Shown here piece by piece: positions 8,345 to 16,537 of a DNA stretch of 24,180 nucleotides. The notes below the pieces were generated by a model that did no database searches, was not told the origin of the DNA, and saw only the letters and a program-made list of their open reading frames with translations. Origin of the DNA: an uncultured Dysgonomonas sp. (GTDB lineage: Bacteria; Bacteroidota; Bacteroidia; Bacteroidales; Dysgonomonadaceae); contig CALNCC010000157.1 of NCBI GenBank assembly GCA_937875275.1, forward strand, positions 1 to 24,180, in the 5' to 3' direction. Positions within the stretch are counted from its first letter, which is position 1. Each line of letters opens with the position of its first letter. The position numbers and the translations under genes were made by a program.

Positions 8345-9097
8345 TTATTTGTTGCCAGGATTGATTTGCTCGCTGGTTTTGCCATAACGACGTTCTCTGA
8401 ATTGGTAATCGTAAATGGCTTTATATAAAGACTCTTGATCAAAATCAGGCCACAACTCGTCAGTGAAATACAATTCGGAATATGCAATTTGCCACATCAG
8501 AAAGTTGCTGATTCGTTTTTCGCCTCCGGTTCTTATCAGAAGATCGGGATCGGGAATGCCTGCTGTTTCAAGATTATTTGCAATTAGAGTTTCATTTATT
8601 TCGGCAAGACAGAGCTCATCTTGTTTCACCGCCGCCGCAATTTTTTGTACCGCTTGGGTTATTTCCCACTTAGAAGAATAACTCAATGCAAGAATGAGTG
8701 TTAAGCCTGTACATGCAGCCGTTGACATTAAACAACGATCCAAAGCCTCTCTTGTTCTCTGTGGCAAACGATCTATATTTCCGATAATCTGTAGCTTAAC
8801 ATTGTTGCCTATCAATTTCTGTGTTTCGTTGGCAATGGCTTGCACCATCAAATCCATCAGGGCATCAACTTCTTCAATCGGTCTATTCCAGTTTTCAGTG
8901 GAAAAGGTATACAGCGTAAGGTGTGAAACTCCGACCTCAGTACATGCTTTAATCGAATTACGAACGGCTTCCAGCCCATTCTTATGCCCAAGAAAACGAT
9001 CAAGTCCTCGTTGTTTTGCCCAACGCCCATTGCCATCCATGATGACCGCAATGTGAGTCGGTATATTATTTCTATCTATTTGCTCTATATATGACAT
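8345..9097 (-). CDS. uppS: Isoprenyl transferase / undecaprenyl diphosphate synthase
   Basis: This cytosolic cis-prenyltransferase extends farnesyl diphosphate with isopentenyl diphosphate to make undecaprenyl diphosphate, the lipid carrier for peptidoglycan, LPS and capsule glycans. The 250-residue length is typical. Visible motifs are HIAVIMDGNGRWAK (15-28; Asp21 is the Mg-binding catalytic Asp), GHKNG (37-41), the LYTFSTENW block (62-70), and the C-terminal DLLIRTGGEKRISNFL (185-200) with ELYFTDELWPDF. It stands 15 bases after the PorG-like gene and 31 bases before bamA, so cotranscription is very likely. Nothing in the active site is missing. Confidence 0.97.
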   Translation of the reverse strand: MSYIEQIDRNNIPTHIAVIMDGNGRWAKQRGLDRFLGHKNGLEAVRNSIKACTEVGVSHLTLYTFSTENWNRPIEEVDALMDLMVQAIANETQKLIGNNVKLQIIGNIDRLPQRTREALDRCLMSTAACTGLTLILALSYSSKWEITQAVQKIAAAVKQDELCLAEINETLIANNLETAGIPDPDLLIRTGGEKRISNFLMWQIAYSELYFTDELWPDFDQESLYKAIYDYQFRERRYGKTSEQINPGNK

Positions 9098-9112
9098 CGT
9101 TCTATTATTTTT

Positions 9113-9814
9113 CTAATATAAGTTCAAACAATCTTTGCAACGAGGACCAAAGTCCCATGTTAATGTAATCATTGTGAGTGAGTACCAGTCTTTGTTCTTA
9201 ACTGGTCCACTCTTTATATCATATGGGTCGTCTAAATTAAACCCTTCTTTTTGCGTAACATCAAAGTCATCGCGAAACAACCTTCGAAACGAAAATTCGA
9301 ATCCGAGATTGAAACGTTCTTTGATCTTATATTTCATACCTATTCCCAATGGGATATTAGCATCAAAAAAAGATTTGCCTCCCGCAGCATAGGTAAAACC
9401 GATACCGGTGAAAACATATGGTGTAAACTTTGTAGTGTTCAAATAAGCATAGTCGTTACTATAATTAAAAAAGTTGAACTCTACTTGCCCTCCCAATTCA
9501 TAAAAAAGACGCTCGAAAGACGTCGTTTGCGCAAAGGGAAACACATTGTCAGATTTTTTTGTATCTCCTCCAACTTTGCCTATTACAAGATTTGTTTTCA
9601 AAGACCATCTGAAATCCTTGTTATATCTGAATATCGCCCCTAACGATGGATAAACATTCTGATACAACTTGGTTTTATTGGCATCTCCCATATAAAAAGA
9701 TGTCCCCGCCATTCCTCCAATTTCGTATCTGTAATCTTGTCCTTTTGCACTCACCGACCAAAGACTCATAATAAGCAGAAATACCAATATCTTATATTTA
9801 TGCATAATTATCAA
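9113..9814 (-). CDS. PorG-like outer-membrane beta-barrel protein (DUF6089 family)
   Basis: The 233-residue precursor has a signal peptide ending about SAKG. After that it is almost entirely alternating beta strands with aromatic girdles: YEIGGMAGTSFYMGD, GGQVEFNFFNY, TPYVFTGIGFTYA, FNLGFEFSFRRLFRDDF, and a final TLTWDFGPRCKDC with a Cys pair. This fits an eight-stranded outer-membrane barrel of the DUF6089 type. From memory, the gene next to uppS and bamA in Porphyromonas gingivalis is porG, a type IX secretion component, and the order here (lipoprotein, barrel, uppS, bamA, ompH, ompH) matches. Bacteroidales thought to lack type IX secretion also keep a related gene, so the name is tentative. 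The start could be Met1 or Met4; both leave the same signal peptide. Confidence 0.82.
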   Translation of the reverse strand: MIIMHKYKILVFLLIMSLWSVSAKGQDYRYEIGGMAGTSFYMGDANKTKLYQNVYPSLGAIFRYNKDFRWSLKTNLVIGKVGGDTKKSDNVFPFAQTTSFERLFYELGGQVEFNFFNYSNDYAYLNTTKFTPYVFTGIGFTYAAGGKSFFDANIPLGIGMKYKIKERFNLGFEFSFRRLFRDDFDVTQKEGFNLDDPYDIKSGPVKNKDWYSLTMITLTWDFGPRCKDCLNLY

Positions 9815-9875
9815 CAGTTTGTCATTTTATCACAGTTAACGCAAAAAAACAAATTCAAGTATTCAGTACATCAGA

Positions 9876-11258
9876 CTATTCTATATACTTAGCCATGCGC
9901 CCTTTCCATATTGGCGATAAAAATGCCTCGTTATTGATTCCGCCTAATATCCATATATTATTATCGGCATCTATTACAACCGATTGGTTTAGTCCTCCTT
10001 TCATTCTCGGATCAATCTCCTGATTCTGCGGAACGGCAGACCATCTTACCCCCCAGCTCGATGATTCATAGAGAGTTAATCCGGAAATTGCATAGAATTT
10101 ATTGTCATATACAAACGGAGTAATATCCAATTCCCGACTCGTGCCGTTATTTTCCTGGTTAGATGCGACTCTAACTTTTCCCTCTGAATCAATAAGATAT
10201 ATCCATGTCAGATTCGAAACTTTTCCCGAAGTGGTTGCTCCACCCGTTACAGTAAGCATATTAATCAATGGATTAGATCTGTTATATATCGTTATCGGCG
10301 TGAAATCGGCGGATGGCGCATTGCTCGGTACTGTGTACGATGTGTTCACGTCAAAATCGAACATATCCCGGGTTGTTGCCAGCAAGAATTGATTATCATC
10401 GTCTTTTACTGTTGTAAGCAAAATATCATCGTCTTCTGTTGCTCCGGGCAAAACACCAAGGATATTGTGCACATACGTCGCATTAGGCACTTTGTCCCAC
10501 GATGCTCCGTCAGATGCATTAGAGATATACACTGCGCCCGACTTGTCTACTGCATACAATGTCCCTTTCCATTCCAAGATACTACTCAAAAGAATGTTGG
10601 TGTCAAGGTTTGTTGCTGTGGGAGTGAATGTCCATGTCAACGCCGTAGGATCTAATTTGTAAAGAGATACTCCTATATTATCCGTTACATAACTATACAA
10701 TGTATTGTCATATATAATTGTTTTTTGGTTCTTCACCGTAGACGGATAATCTGAGAAGCCGTACCAAAATATATCCTCAAGATCAATTTGGTGCACACGC
10801 ACCTCAAGGCTATAATCTATTATATTCAATTTGTTAGGAGATATGACGCTGATGGTACGCGGTATCTCTGCAAAGTCAATCGAGTCTGTAAGTTTCAGAT
10901 GAGCTGTCGTGTCAGCATATATGAATGATATCATATATGGAACACCTCCGGTAGGAGAATATGAAAACTTCGGCATCACTTTCCCAAACTTAGTGCCATA
11001 AGGCAACGAATCGGGATTATATATTTTTCGCGTTTTTTGGTCTATCATAAACTTAGTCCTATTCACCGCATTCCATCGTGCCGAGTCGGCAGGCAATGCA
11101 GATGCCATAATAGACACCCTTAGGCTAAACCCATACAATTGAGCATCATGCGACCCCATCGACTCGTAGTAAGTATCATCTTTACCACAAGAATAGGTTG
11201 TCGTCATCAGTATAATTGCCGTAAGAGACAGAGCACAAATATGTTTAAATTTTATCAT
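9876..11258 (-). CDS. DUF6242-type lipoprotein with beta-propeller-like C-terminal part
   Basis: This is a 460-residue lipoprotein. Its signal peptide ends at the lipobox TTTYSC (Cys24), followed by GKDD. Acidic residues just after the Cys resemble the Bacteroidota surface-export signal, so outer-face display is plausible. The N-terminal part (about 30-165) is beta-rich and matches what I know of the DUF6242 N-terminal domain. From about 165 on there are repeated four-strand units with Trp/Gly turns (for example ILEWKGTLYAVDKSGAVYIS, FVYDNKFYAISGLTLYES, VVIDADNNIWILGG), as in a propeller. No catalytic residues are evident. It lies 61 bases upstream of the PorG-like gene; a lipoprotein gene also precedes porG in P. 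gingivalis (from memory). Function unknown. Confidence 0.82.
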   Translation of the reverse strand: MIKFKHICALSLTAIILMTTTYSCGKDDTYYESMGSHDAQLYGFSLRVSIMASALPADSARWNAVNRTKFMIDQKTRKIYNPDSLPYGTKFGKVMPKFSYSPTGGVPYMISFIYADTTAHLKLTDSIDFAEIPRTISVISPNKLNIIDYSLEVRVHQIDLEDIFWYGFSDYPSTVKNQKTIIYDNTLYSYVTDNIGVSLYKLDPTALTWTFTPTATNLDTNILLSSILEWKGTLYAVDKSGAVYISNASDGASWDKVPNATYVHNILGVLPGATEDDDILLTTVKDDDNQFLLATTRDMFDFDVNTSYTVPSNAPSADFTPITIYNRSNPLINMLTVTGGATTSGKVSNLTWIYLIDSEGKVRVASNQENNGTSRELDITPFVYDNKFYAISGLTLYESSSWGVRWSAVPQNQEIDPRMKGGLNQSVVIDADNNIWILGGINNEAFLSPIWKGRMAKYIE

Positions 11259-11287
11259 CGTTCTTATAGGTTTACTATATCAATCTG

Positions 11288-11295
11288 CAAAAATA
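11288..11295 (-). promoter_or_regulatory. Possible -7 box for the DUF6242-porG-like-uppS-bamA run
   Basis: TATTTTTG on the minus strand fits TAnnTTTG and stands 29 bases before the ATG at 11258, in the 84-base gap after ribD. No -33 TTTG is seen at the expected spacing, so this is weak evidence. If real, it would make the outer-membrane block a separate transcription unit from the ribD run upstream. Confidence 0.3.
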
Positions 11296-11342
11296 GAAAG
11301 AATTTCGGCTAATACGCCATTATATTTAATAATTATCAATTT

Positions 11343-12395
11343 TCAGTCCTGTGTAACAGCCAAGTAGATTTGTTGCGAGCTGCCCCATTTTTTTACATCT
11401 ACTTGCCGTCCTTTTATCATTGGTGCAGGCACTCCATCGAGAAGGTTTCTTTTGGCGATCTCGATAAGAGCTTCGTCCCACAAACAACTGTCTATAAAGC
11501 TCTGGAGAAGCATGCGCCCACCCTCTACCATCAACGAATTTATACCTTCTCCTTTTAAACGGAATAAAATGTTTTTTATTAAGTTCTCGTCAAAACTTAT
11601 TGAGATATATCTCACATTTTTTTTGTCTATTCCGCTTTCTTTTTCGGTAAATATAATTGTCGGAATCTCCCCGTTCAGAAGATTGCTTTGAGTAGATAAA
11701 CGCAAATCTTTATCTAATAGTATTCTGCATGGATTTTTTCCGTGCCACAATCGGGAGTTTAATCGAGGGTTGTCTAATACCGCAGTATTGGTTCCCACCA
11801 TGATAGCATCTACTTCCGATCGTTTTTTGTGTACAAACATTTGTGTAAAGCTGTTGGACAGAATTGCAGGAGCACCATCTTCGACTGATTCTCTCTTTTT
11901 GTCGATAAATCCGTCTTGCGACTGAGCCCACTTGAGATACACGTAAGGCATGCCACACTGTTGCACAGCAATAAATTCCTTATTCAGTTCAAGTGCTTCT
12001 TTCTCCAATATGCCCGATGCAACATTCACGCCGGCATCGCGCAGTCTCTTTGCTCCCCGTCCGGCAACACTGGGGTAAGGATCAAGACAAGCAATTACCA
12101 CATTGGGGATGCCTTTTTCTATAATGAGATCGGAGCATGGCGGCGTTTTGCCATAATGCGAACACGGTTCTAAGGAAACATACATAGTGGCTCTTGTCAG
12201 CAGTGATTTATCTTTCACGCTGTTTATTGCATTCACTTCGGCATGTGGGCATCCATATCGACGATGAAATCCTTCGCCAATGATCTTACCATCACAAACG
12301 ATGACGGCACCCACCATAGGGTTGGGACTGACCGCACCTTTTCCGTTTAGCGCGAGCTGCAAACTGCGCCACATGTATTTTTCTTCTACGAGCAT
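11343..12395 (-). CDS. ribD: Bifunctional riboflavin biosynthesis deaminase/reductase
   Basis: RibD performs the second and third steps of riboflavin synthesis: deamination of the pyrimidine ring, then NADPH-dependent reduction of the ribose side chain. The 350-residue protein has an N-terminal cytidine-deaminase-like zinc domain with PHAE (His51, catalytic Glu53) and PCSHYGKTPPC (Cys78 and Cys87 as zinc ligands). The substrate loop SPNPMVGA (23-30) is also present. A C-terminal reductase domain runs from about 147 to 345, with DAIMVGTNTAVLDNPRLNSR and LMVEGG as landmarks. All ligands are present, so it should be active. It starts 8 bases after ridA and is followed by an 84-base gap. There is no FMN-riboswitch-like leader immediately upstream. 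Confidence 0.97.
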   Translation of the reverse strand: MLVEEKYMWRSLQLALNGKGAVSPNPMVGAVIVCDGKIIGEGFHRRYGCPHAEVNAINSVKDKSLLTRATMYVSLEPCSHYGKTPPCSDLIIEKGIPNVVIACLDPYPSVAGRGAKRLRDAGVNVASGILEKEALELNKEFIAVQQCGMPYVYLKWAQSQDGFIDKKRESVEDGAPAILSNSFTQMFVHKKRSEVDAIMVGTNTAVLDNPRLNSRLWHGKNPCRILLDKDLRLSTQSNLLNGEIPTIIFTEKESGIDKKNVRYISISFDENLIKNILFRLKGEGINSLMVEGGRMLLQSFIDSCLWDEALIEIAKRNLLDGVPAPMIKGRQVDVKKWGSSQQIYLAVTQD

Positions 12396-12403
12396 CTATT
12401 CTA

Positions 12404-12781
12404 TCAACGAACAGCGATCACTTCTATTTCAACTAAAGCTCCTTTTGGCAAATCTTTAACCGCAAATGCCGAGCGCGCAGGAAAGTCGCCAGTAAATTGT
12501 TTTGCATACACTTCGTTCACTGCCGTAAAATCGGCTATGTCGTAAAGCAGCACTGTCGTTTTCACTATATTATCCATTCCCACTCCGGCTTCGGCAAGAA
12601 TTGCTTTAATATTGCGAAACGATTGCTCTGCCTGCTCCTTTATACCACCTTGCACAAAGTCTCCGGTTGCCGGATCGATAGGGATTTGTCCTGATACAAA
12701 TATGAATCCGTTTGACTCGATTGCCTGACTATATGGTCCGATAGCCATTGGCGCATTTTTTGTCGCAATTGCTTTTTTCAT
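12404..12781 (-). CDS. ridA: RidA family reactive imine/enamine deaminase
   Basis: RidA (YjgF/YER057c/UK114) proteins are small cytosolic trimers that hydrolyse reactive 2-aminoacrylate and related imines before they damage PLP enzymes. The 125-residue length is normal. Signature parts are IGPYSQAI (14-21), FIFVSGQIPIDP (27-38), and the substrate-gripping arginine in FPARSAF (Arg103), followed by PKGALVEIEVIAV (112-124) with the conserved Glu. It lies 45 bases after rlmB and 8 bases before ribD, so it is probably cotranscribed with ribD. RibD makes amine-bearing unstable intermediates, and a link to RidA is conceivable but unproven. Confidence 0.96.
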   Translation of the reverse strand: MKKAIATKNAPMAIGPYSQAIESNGFIFVSGQIPIDPATGDFVQGGIKEQAEQSFRNIKAILAEAGVGMDNIVKTTVLLYDIADFTAVNEVYAKQFTGDFPARSAFAVKDLPKGALVEIEVIAVR

Positions 12782-12826
12782 CTTTTCCTCTTCTTTTCTG
12801 TTATACGTCCTATTTTATATTGTGAA

Positions 12827-13567
12827 TCACAAATCGTGTCTTTGTCTTACCGCCTCATAAACTAAAATGCCTGACGCTACGGAAACATTGAGCGAGCCGA
12901 TTGTTCCATATTGAGGGATCTGCACAAGGTTGTCGGCTATCCGTAGGTTTTCGTTCGATACTCCGACATCTTCCGCACCCATCACTATCGCAACAGGACC
13001 ATTAAAGTCTACTTTCGTATATGTTTCGCTACCTCGTTCGGTTGCAGCTATAATTTTCACACCACTATCTTTCAGGTATCTTATCGCCGCATTTAGGCTG
13101 TTTTCCCTGCAAACAGGAATTTTGAGCAATGCGCCTGCCGATGTTTTCACAGCATCAGCATTCACTGTTACGCTTCCCTTTGCCGGAATCACAATTGCAT
13201 TCACTCCTGCAACTTCGCAGGTACGGGCTATCGCCCCAAAGTTACGAACATCGGTGATGCCGTCGAGCAACATGATGAAAGGTTCTTTTCCGTTCTCGTA
13301 CAAGAAAGGAATGATATCCTCTATGCTTTCGTATGTGATTGCCGACAAAAACGCAATTACACCTTGGTGATTTTTGCGGGTAAACCGATCTAAACGTTCC
13401 ACCGGCACTCGTTGCACAGGAATATCCTTTTCCCTCAACAGGGCAAACATCTCTTTCGCCAACTCGCCTTGCAGGTCTTTTTTGACGATTATTTTATCTA
13501 TTTCTTTTCCGGATTCGACAGCCTCGATAATGGCATGGATTCCGAAAATCATTTCTTTTTCTTTCAT
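12827..13567 (-). CDS. rlmB: 23S rRNA 2'-O-ribose methyltransferase, TrmH/SpoU family (RlmB-like)
   Basis: This SPOUT enzyme transfers methyl from AdoMet to the 2'-OH of a guanosine in 23S rRNA. The 246-residue protein has an L30e-like RNA-binding N-domain (6-75: IFGIHAIIEAV, then VPVERLDRFTRKNHQGVIAF). The trefoil-knot catalytic domain follows. Motif 1 is NFGAIART with Asn109 and Arg115, motif 2 is VMGAEDVGVS (195-204), and motif 3 is IPQYGTIGSLNVSVA (217-231) with catalytic Asn227. The usual motif 2 reads GxEgxGvs; Asp200 replaces the glycine, a mild change. The start could be Met1 or Met6. It follows the GNAT-like gene by 10 bases. RlmB is the best name; another TrmH-family target cannot be excluded. 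Confidence 0.9.
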   Translation of the reverse strand: MKEKEMIFGIHAIIEAVESGKEIDKIIVKKDLQGELAKEMFALLREKDIPVQRVPVERLDRFTRKNHQGVIAFLSAITYESIEDIIPFLYENGKEPFIMLLDGITDVRNFGAIARTCEVAGVNAIVIPAKGSVTVNADAVKTSAGALLKIPVCRENSLNAAIRYLKDSGVKIIAATERGSETYTKVDFNGPVAIVMGAEDVGVSNENLRIADNLVQIPQYGTIGSLNVSVASGILVYEAVRQRHDL

Positions 13568-13577
13568 TATTTTGTTT

Positions 13578-14513
13578 TTACAGTTCTATCAAATAAGTAT
13601 CATATACTATGCCTCGCAAACCGAAGCCTTCTTTTTGTCGGATAAGCTGTTCGTTCAGATACGCCCCGTTCCGTTCGGTCGAGATTCCGTAATCGAAGAA
13701 CCTTTTATCGCTATATTCATTTATCAAATAATTGACAAGTGCATCTATTGCTCCACTATTTTTTCCATCATCCGTAGCGGCAATGTATTGAATGTGTGCA
13801 ACCACATCTGTGATATACATCACGCATCCTCCGACAATGTTTTTTCCTTGTATAACGGTATGTAATTTTATGTTTGTCGGAAAAAGAGCACTAAGATATA
13901 TCATTTCGTCCAACGAATGGGTGGGATTGGCATTGTATTTATTTTTCAGATTGCAGGAAAGTATCTCCCAGAAAGCTGAAAAATCGGTGGATTCGTCGAC
14001 TGTCAATCCTGTCTTACGCGCTTTCGACAAGCCTCTTTTCCTTTGCGACGAGTATGTCAATCGGTTGCGATAATCAAGAGCGGATGAAATATTGCGACCT
14101 ATCAGTTTTGCATCGTTACGAAACAAGGCATATAAATCTTCTTCCCCCGGCAACTGATGATATATGTGTGGAATGCTTTTGTAATAAAGTTTCTCTATCC
14201 CCTGCTCTTTCATCCACGTTTTCAACAGAGTGAAGATATCCATTACATCGACAGTCGAAACGAATGGAGATAGGACGAGTCCGCCATAGCTCAAACCCTG
14301 ATGGCTGAACAGTGTATCACAATCTCTATTCGCCGGAAGCAAAGCACAAAGATTTTCGTCTTTATAAAACAGAAGTGAGCTGTCCACAAAACGATTGTGA
14401 TGGTACTCCATATAGTCGCGACGAAAAAGGAATGTGCCATTCTTCGCTCCTTTCAAGAATGAATCCCACTCCGATTTATTTTCGGGACAATATAGTTTAA
14501 TTTCTATTGCCAT
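13578..14513 (-). CDS. GNAT/FemAB-like acyltransferase (Acetyltransf_6 type)
   Basis: From the Met at 14513 the protein is 311 residues. An in-frame Met at 14537 adds eight residues, but 14513 is preferred because MAIEIKLYCPE is the typical opening of the family and it overlaps the upstream gene by only 17 bases. The layout is a double GNAT fold of the FemAB type: an N-terminal half with FLFRRDYMEYH and LCALLPANRD, then a second half with NIVGGCVMYITDVVAHIQYIAATDDGKNSGAIDALVNYLI, the expected acyl-donor-binding beta-bulge region. In glycan loci such proteins acylate amino sugars or add amino acids. Its partner is the upstream FdtA-like double cupin, which suggests a nucleotide-amino-sugar substrate. 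That inference rests on neighbourhood alone. Confidence 0.82.
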   Translation of the reverse strand: MAIEIKLYCPENKSEWDSFLKGAKNGTFLFRRDYMEYHHNRFVDSSLLFYKDENLCALLPANRDCDTLFSHQGLSYGGLVLSPFVSTVDVMDIFTLLKTWMKEQGIEKLYYKSIPHIYHQLPGEEDLYALFRNDAKLIGRNISSALDYRNRLTYSSQRKRGLSKARKTGLTVDESTDFSAFWEILSCNLKNKYNANPTHSLDEMIYLSALFPTNIKLHTVIQGKNIVGGCVMYITDVVAHIQYIAATDDGKNSGAIDALVNYLINEYSDKRFFDYGISTERNGAYLNEQLIRQKEGFGLRGIVYDTYLIEL

Positions 14514-15276
14514 CTTTGCGATAATTTTTGTATTCACTGTATGAGTTTACATATCCTGCCTCATCGTATTTCTCCGACGTAAGCACAAGGCAAACTGCAT
14601 CTTCCGTAAAATTACGCTCTATCGCCCACATATCAGGCGGAATATGCAACCCACATGCCGGATTGTCTAATAGTACGGTTTTCTTGTTTTCTCCATCATC
14701 GAGTTCTACCTCGAAACTTCCACTTACCGCAATCAGTATTTCGTGGCACGTCTTGTGCATATGACCGCCCCTTGTCGCTCCTTGAGGGATGTCGTATATA
14801 TAAAATACCCGACGAACAGGGAAAGGTAAGGTTTTTGCCAAACCGAATCCGACTACTCCGTCTTTCCGATGAGGAAAACAGAAGAGAGAACAGTCATCTA
14901 CCGATATATATTTATTTCCTTTCAGGCTTTGGACGACATCTACATGAGACGAATCCGGTCGCAGAATGAGACAAATGGCATCCGGCGAGTATTGTTCCTT
15001 ACTTCGGCTTGTTCCCATCGGAATATACAATCCCTTTTCGGCACTATCCAATGTATATTTAGAATCGTTCGCCAAGATTTCAATATTACCCGACAACGCA
15101 ATCAGTATTTCCGATTGCTCTGCTTGTCTCTTTACATTACGACTTGTCTCGCTCGACCACCAACACACCTCTGATAGGGCGTCGAAATCGATGCCTCCAC
15201 AACCTGTCTCTATAAATGACAGGCTTCCCCTTCGATCAGTTATTTTGGGAAGATGCAAAAGACGGACATTCGTCAT
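14497..15276 (-). CDS. Tandem FdtA/WxcM-like double cupin, N-terminal half degenerate
   Basis: The start at 15276 (MTNVRLLHLPKITD) is chosen because family members open this way. The longer frame from 15321 would overlap the upstream gene and add a basic, non-conserved leader. The 259-residue protein is two cupins in a row, about 1-120 and 121-259. FdtA-type cupins isomerise dTDP-4-keto-6-deoxyglucose to the 3-keto sugar. The second copy keeps the catalytic signature RGGHMH (His172, His174) followed by EILIAVSG. The aligned part of the first copy has EILIALSG, but Lys49 and Gln51 replace the two histidines, so it is probably not catalytic. The typical N-terminal DRRGSLSFIE is present only in the first half. 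It precedes a GNAT-like gene with a 17-base overlap, suggesting translational coupling. Confidence 0.85.
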   Translation of the reverse strand: MTNVRLLHLPKITDRRGSLSFIETGCGGIDFDALSEVCWWSSETSRNVKRQAEQSEILIALSGNIEILANDSKYTLDSAEKGLYIPMGTSRSKEQYSPDAICLILRPDSSHVDVVQSLKGNKYISVDDCSLFCFPHRKDGVVGFGLAKTLPFPVRRVFYIYDIPQGATRGGHMHKTCHEILIAVSGSFEVELDDGENKKTVLLDNPACGLHIPPDMWAIERNFTEDAVCLVLTSEKYDEAGYVNSYSEYKNYRKDGNRN

Positions 15277-15283
15277 CGTATTT

Positions 15284-16537
15284 TTATTTTCTGAGCCATG
15301 GCTCCGGATTCTGCTTGGCATTACCCTGCCACAACTGGAATTGCATTTCTGTTATATTTGTATCCGAGTCGGTGTACACTTTGCCTAAAGCCTGACCGGC
15401 ATTCACATTGTCGCCCTGCTTCACATACGAGGCTTGTATATTTCCATATACGGTCAGATAGTTACCATGCCGCACGATAATACAATTGTTGGCACCGGGA
15501 ATAAGTGACACGATAGAGACCACTCCTTTGAATACGGAGCGAGCTTCGGCTCCGGCTTGCGATTGCAATGTAATGCCATTATTCATTGTCTCCACCCACT
15601 TCGAGTATTGATGCTTTCCATACCGGCTCGTAATTCTCGCGCTGCCTGTTATTGGCAGGGGAAGCCGTCCTTTGTTGGAGGCAAATGTGCCGGACAACTT
15701 AATGTCTTCTTCCGTACTGAGGACATTGGTATTCTTGTCAACGGCAGCACTTTTAGGTGTTGTGCCCGATGTCGTTGTGTTTGCCTGTTTCTTCGCCTTC
15801 GCTTCTTGACGAGCTACTTCTTCCGCAATCAGTTTCTCTATTCGGTTGTTTATTGCCTGAGCCTGTTTTTTCTTTTCGGTAAGTACCTTTTGCAGCTCGC
15901 TTTGTTTATTTTGCGACTCTCTTATTTCCAGCTTGTGAGTTTGCTCCTCTTGTTTCAGATTCGCCTCCTCTTTTGCTTTTTCGGCAAGCAGAACTTGCTT
16001 CTCCGACTTGGTTTGTATCAGGGCTTTTTTCTTTTCGTCCAAAGCCTGATTTTTTTCTTTTATCTCGTCAGCTTGCTTGCTTCTCCACTCCGAGTAATCT
16101 TTGAGATAGCGCAAGCGACGATAAGATTCGGTCAGAGATTTTCCGGATAATACGAATAACAGACTGTTATCATTATTGCGTTTACGCATCACCCCATCGA
16201 CAGCCTTCGCATAGTTTTTTTTCTTATTCGCAAGTTCTATCTGCAACTCTTGTATGCCTTTCTCTATCTCTGCCTCTTCGTTTACTATTCCTCCTATTTC
16301 CTGCGTAAGGAGGGCAACGACTTGCTGGCGATTTTCGATCTGTTTCACAACCATCTGTATACGCCCCAACAATGTTGTTGTCGTCTTTTTGGTATTACTC
16401 AATTGTTGGTTTGTGTTTGCTATCTCCTGTTGCAACTGTTTTCTCTGTCGCTCAAGGTCTTTGAGTGTGCCCCCTTCCTGAGCGAAAGCGGCAATACACA
16501 AATTTAGCAAAACCAATATGAGTAAAAACCTTCTCAT
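15284..16537 (-). CDS. envC: EnvC-like LytM (M23) factor with degenerate metal site, probable amidase activator
   Basis: The 417-residue precursor has a signal peptide (MRRFLLILVLLNLCIAAFAQ). A long coiled coil (about 24-250, heptads rich in Q, K and E) and a low-complexity linker (250-285) follow, then a LytM/M23 domain (about 290-415). Active M23 peptidases use HxxxD and HxH to hold zinc. Here the first site reads NNGIT (319-323: no His, no Asp) and the HxH position reads E-M-Q (397-399). All ligands are lost, as in E. coli EnvC, which does not cut peptidoglycan but activates AmiA/AmiB amidases at the septum. I infer the same role. It shares one base with the upstream DUF4292 gene (TAATG), so the two are coupled. 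Confidence 0.88.
   Translation of the reverse strand: MRRFLLILVLLNLCIAAFAQEGGTLKDLERQRKQLQQEIANTNQQLSNTKKTTTTLLGRIQMVVKQIENRQQVVALLTQEIGGIVNEEAEIEKGIQELQIELANKKKNYAKAVDGVMRKRNNDNSLLFVLSGKSLTESYRRLRYLKDYSEWRSKQADEIKEKNQALDEKKKALIQTKSEKQVLLAEKAKEEANLKQEEQTHKLEIRESQNKQSELQKVLTEKKKQAQAINNRIEKLIAEEVARQEAKAKKQANTTTSGTTPKSAAVDKNTNVLSTEEDIKLSGTFASNKGRLPLPITGSARITSRYGKHQYSKWVETMNNGITLQSQAGAEARSVFKGVVSIVSLIPGANNCIIVRHGNYLTVYGNIQASYVKQGDNVNAGQALGKVYTDSDTNITEMQFQLWQGNAKQNPEPWLRK

Noticed and set aside
12396..12403. FMN riboswitch for ribD
   Set aside because: Only 8 bases separate ridA and ribD and I saw no RFN-like conserved blocks in the ridA upstream gap either.
15277..15321. Extended N-terminus of the double cupin
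   Set aside because: It overlaps the end of envC, encodes a basic non-conserved leader, and the internal Met at 15276 gives the normal family start.
15557..16150. 197-codon open frame on the plus strand
   Set aside because: It lies wholly antisense to the coiled-coil part of the EnvC-like gene, is rich in Leu, Phe and Cys as expected from the complement of Lys/Glu/Gln codons, and has no domain.
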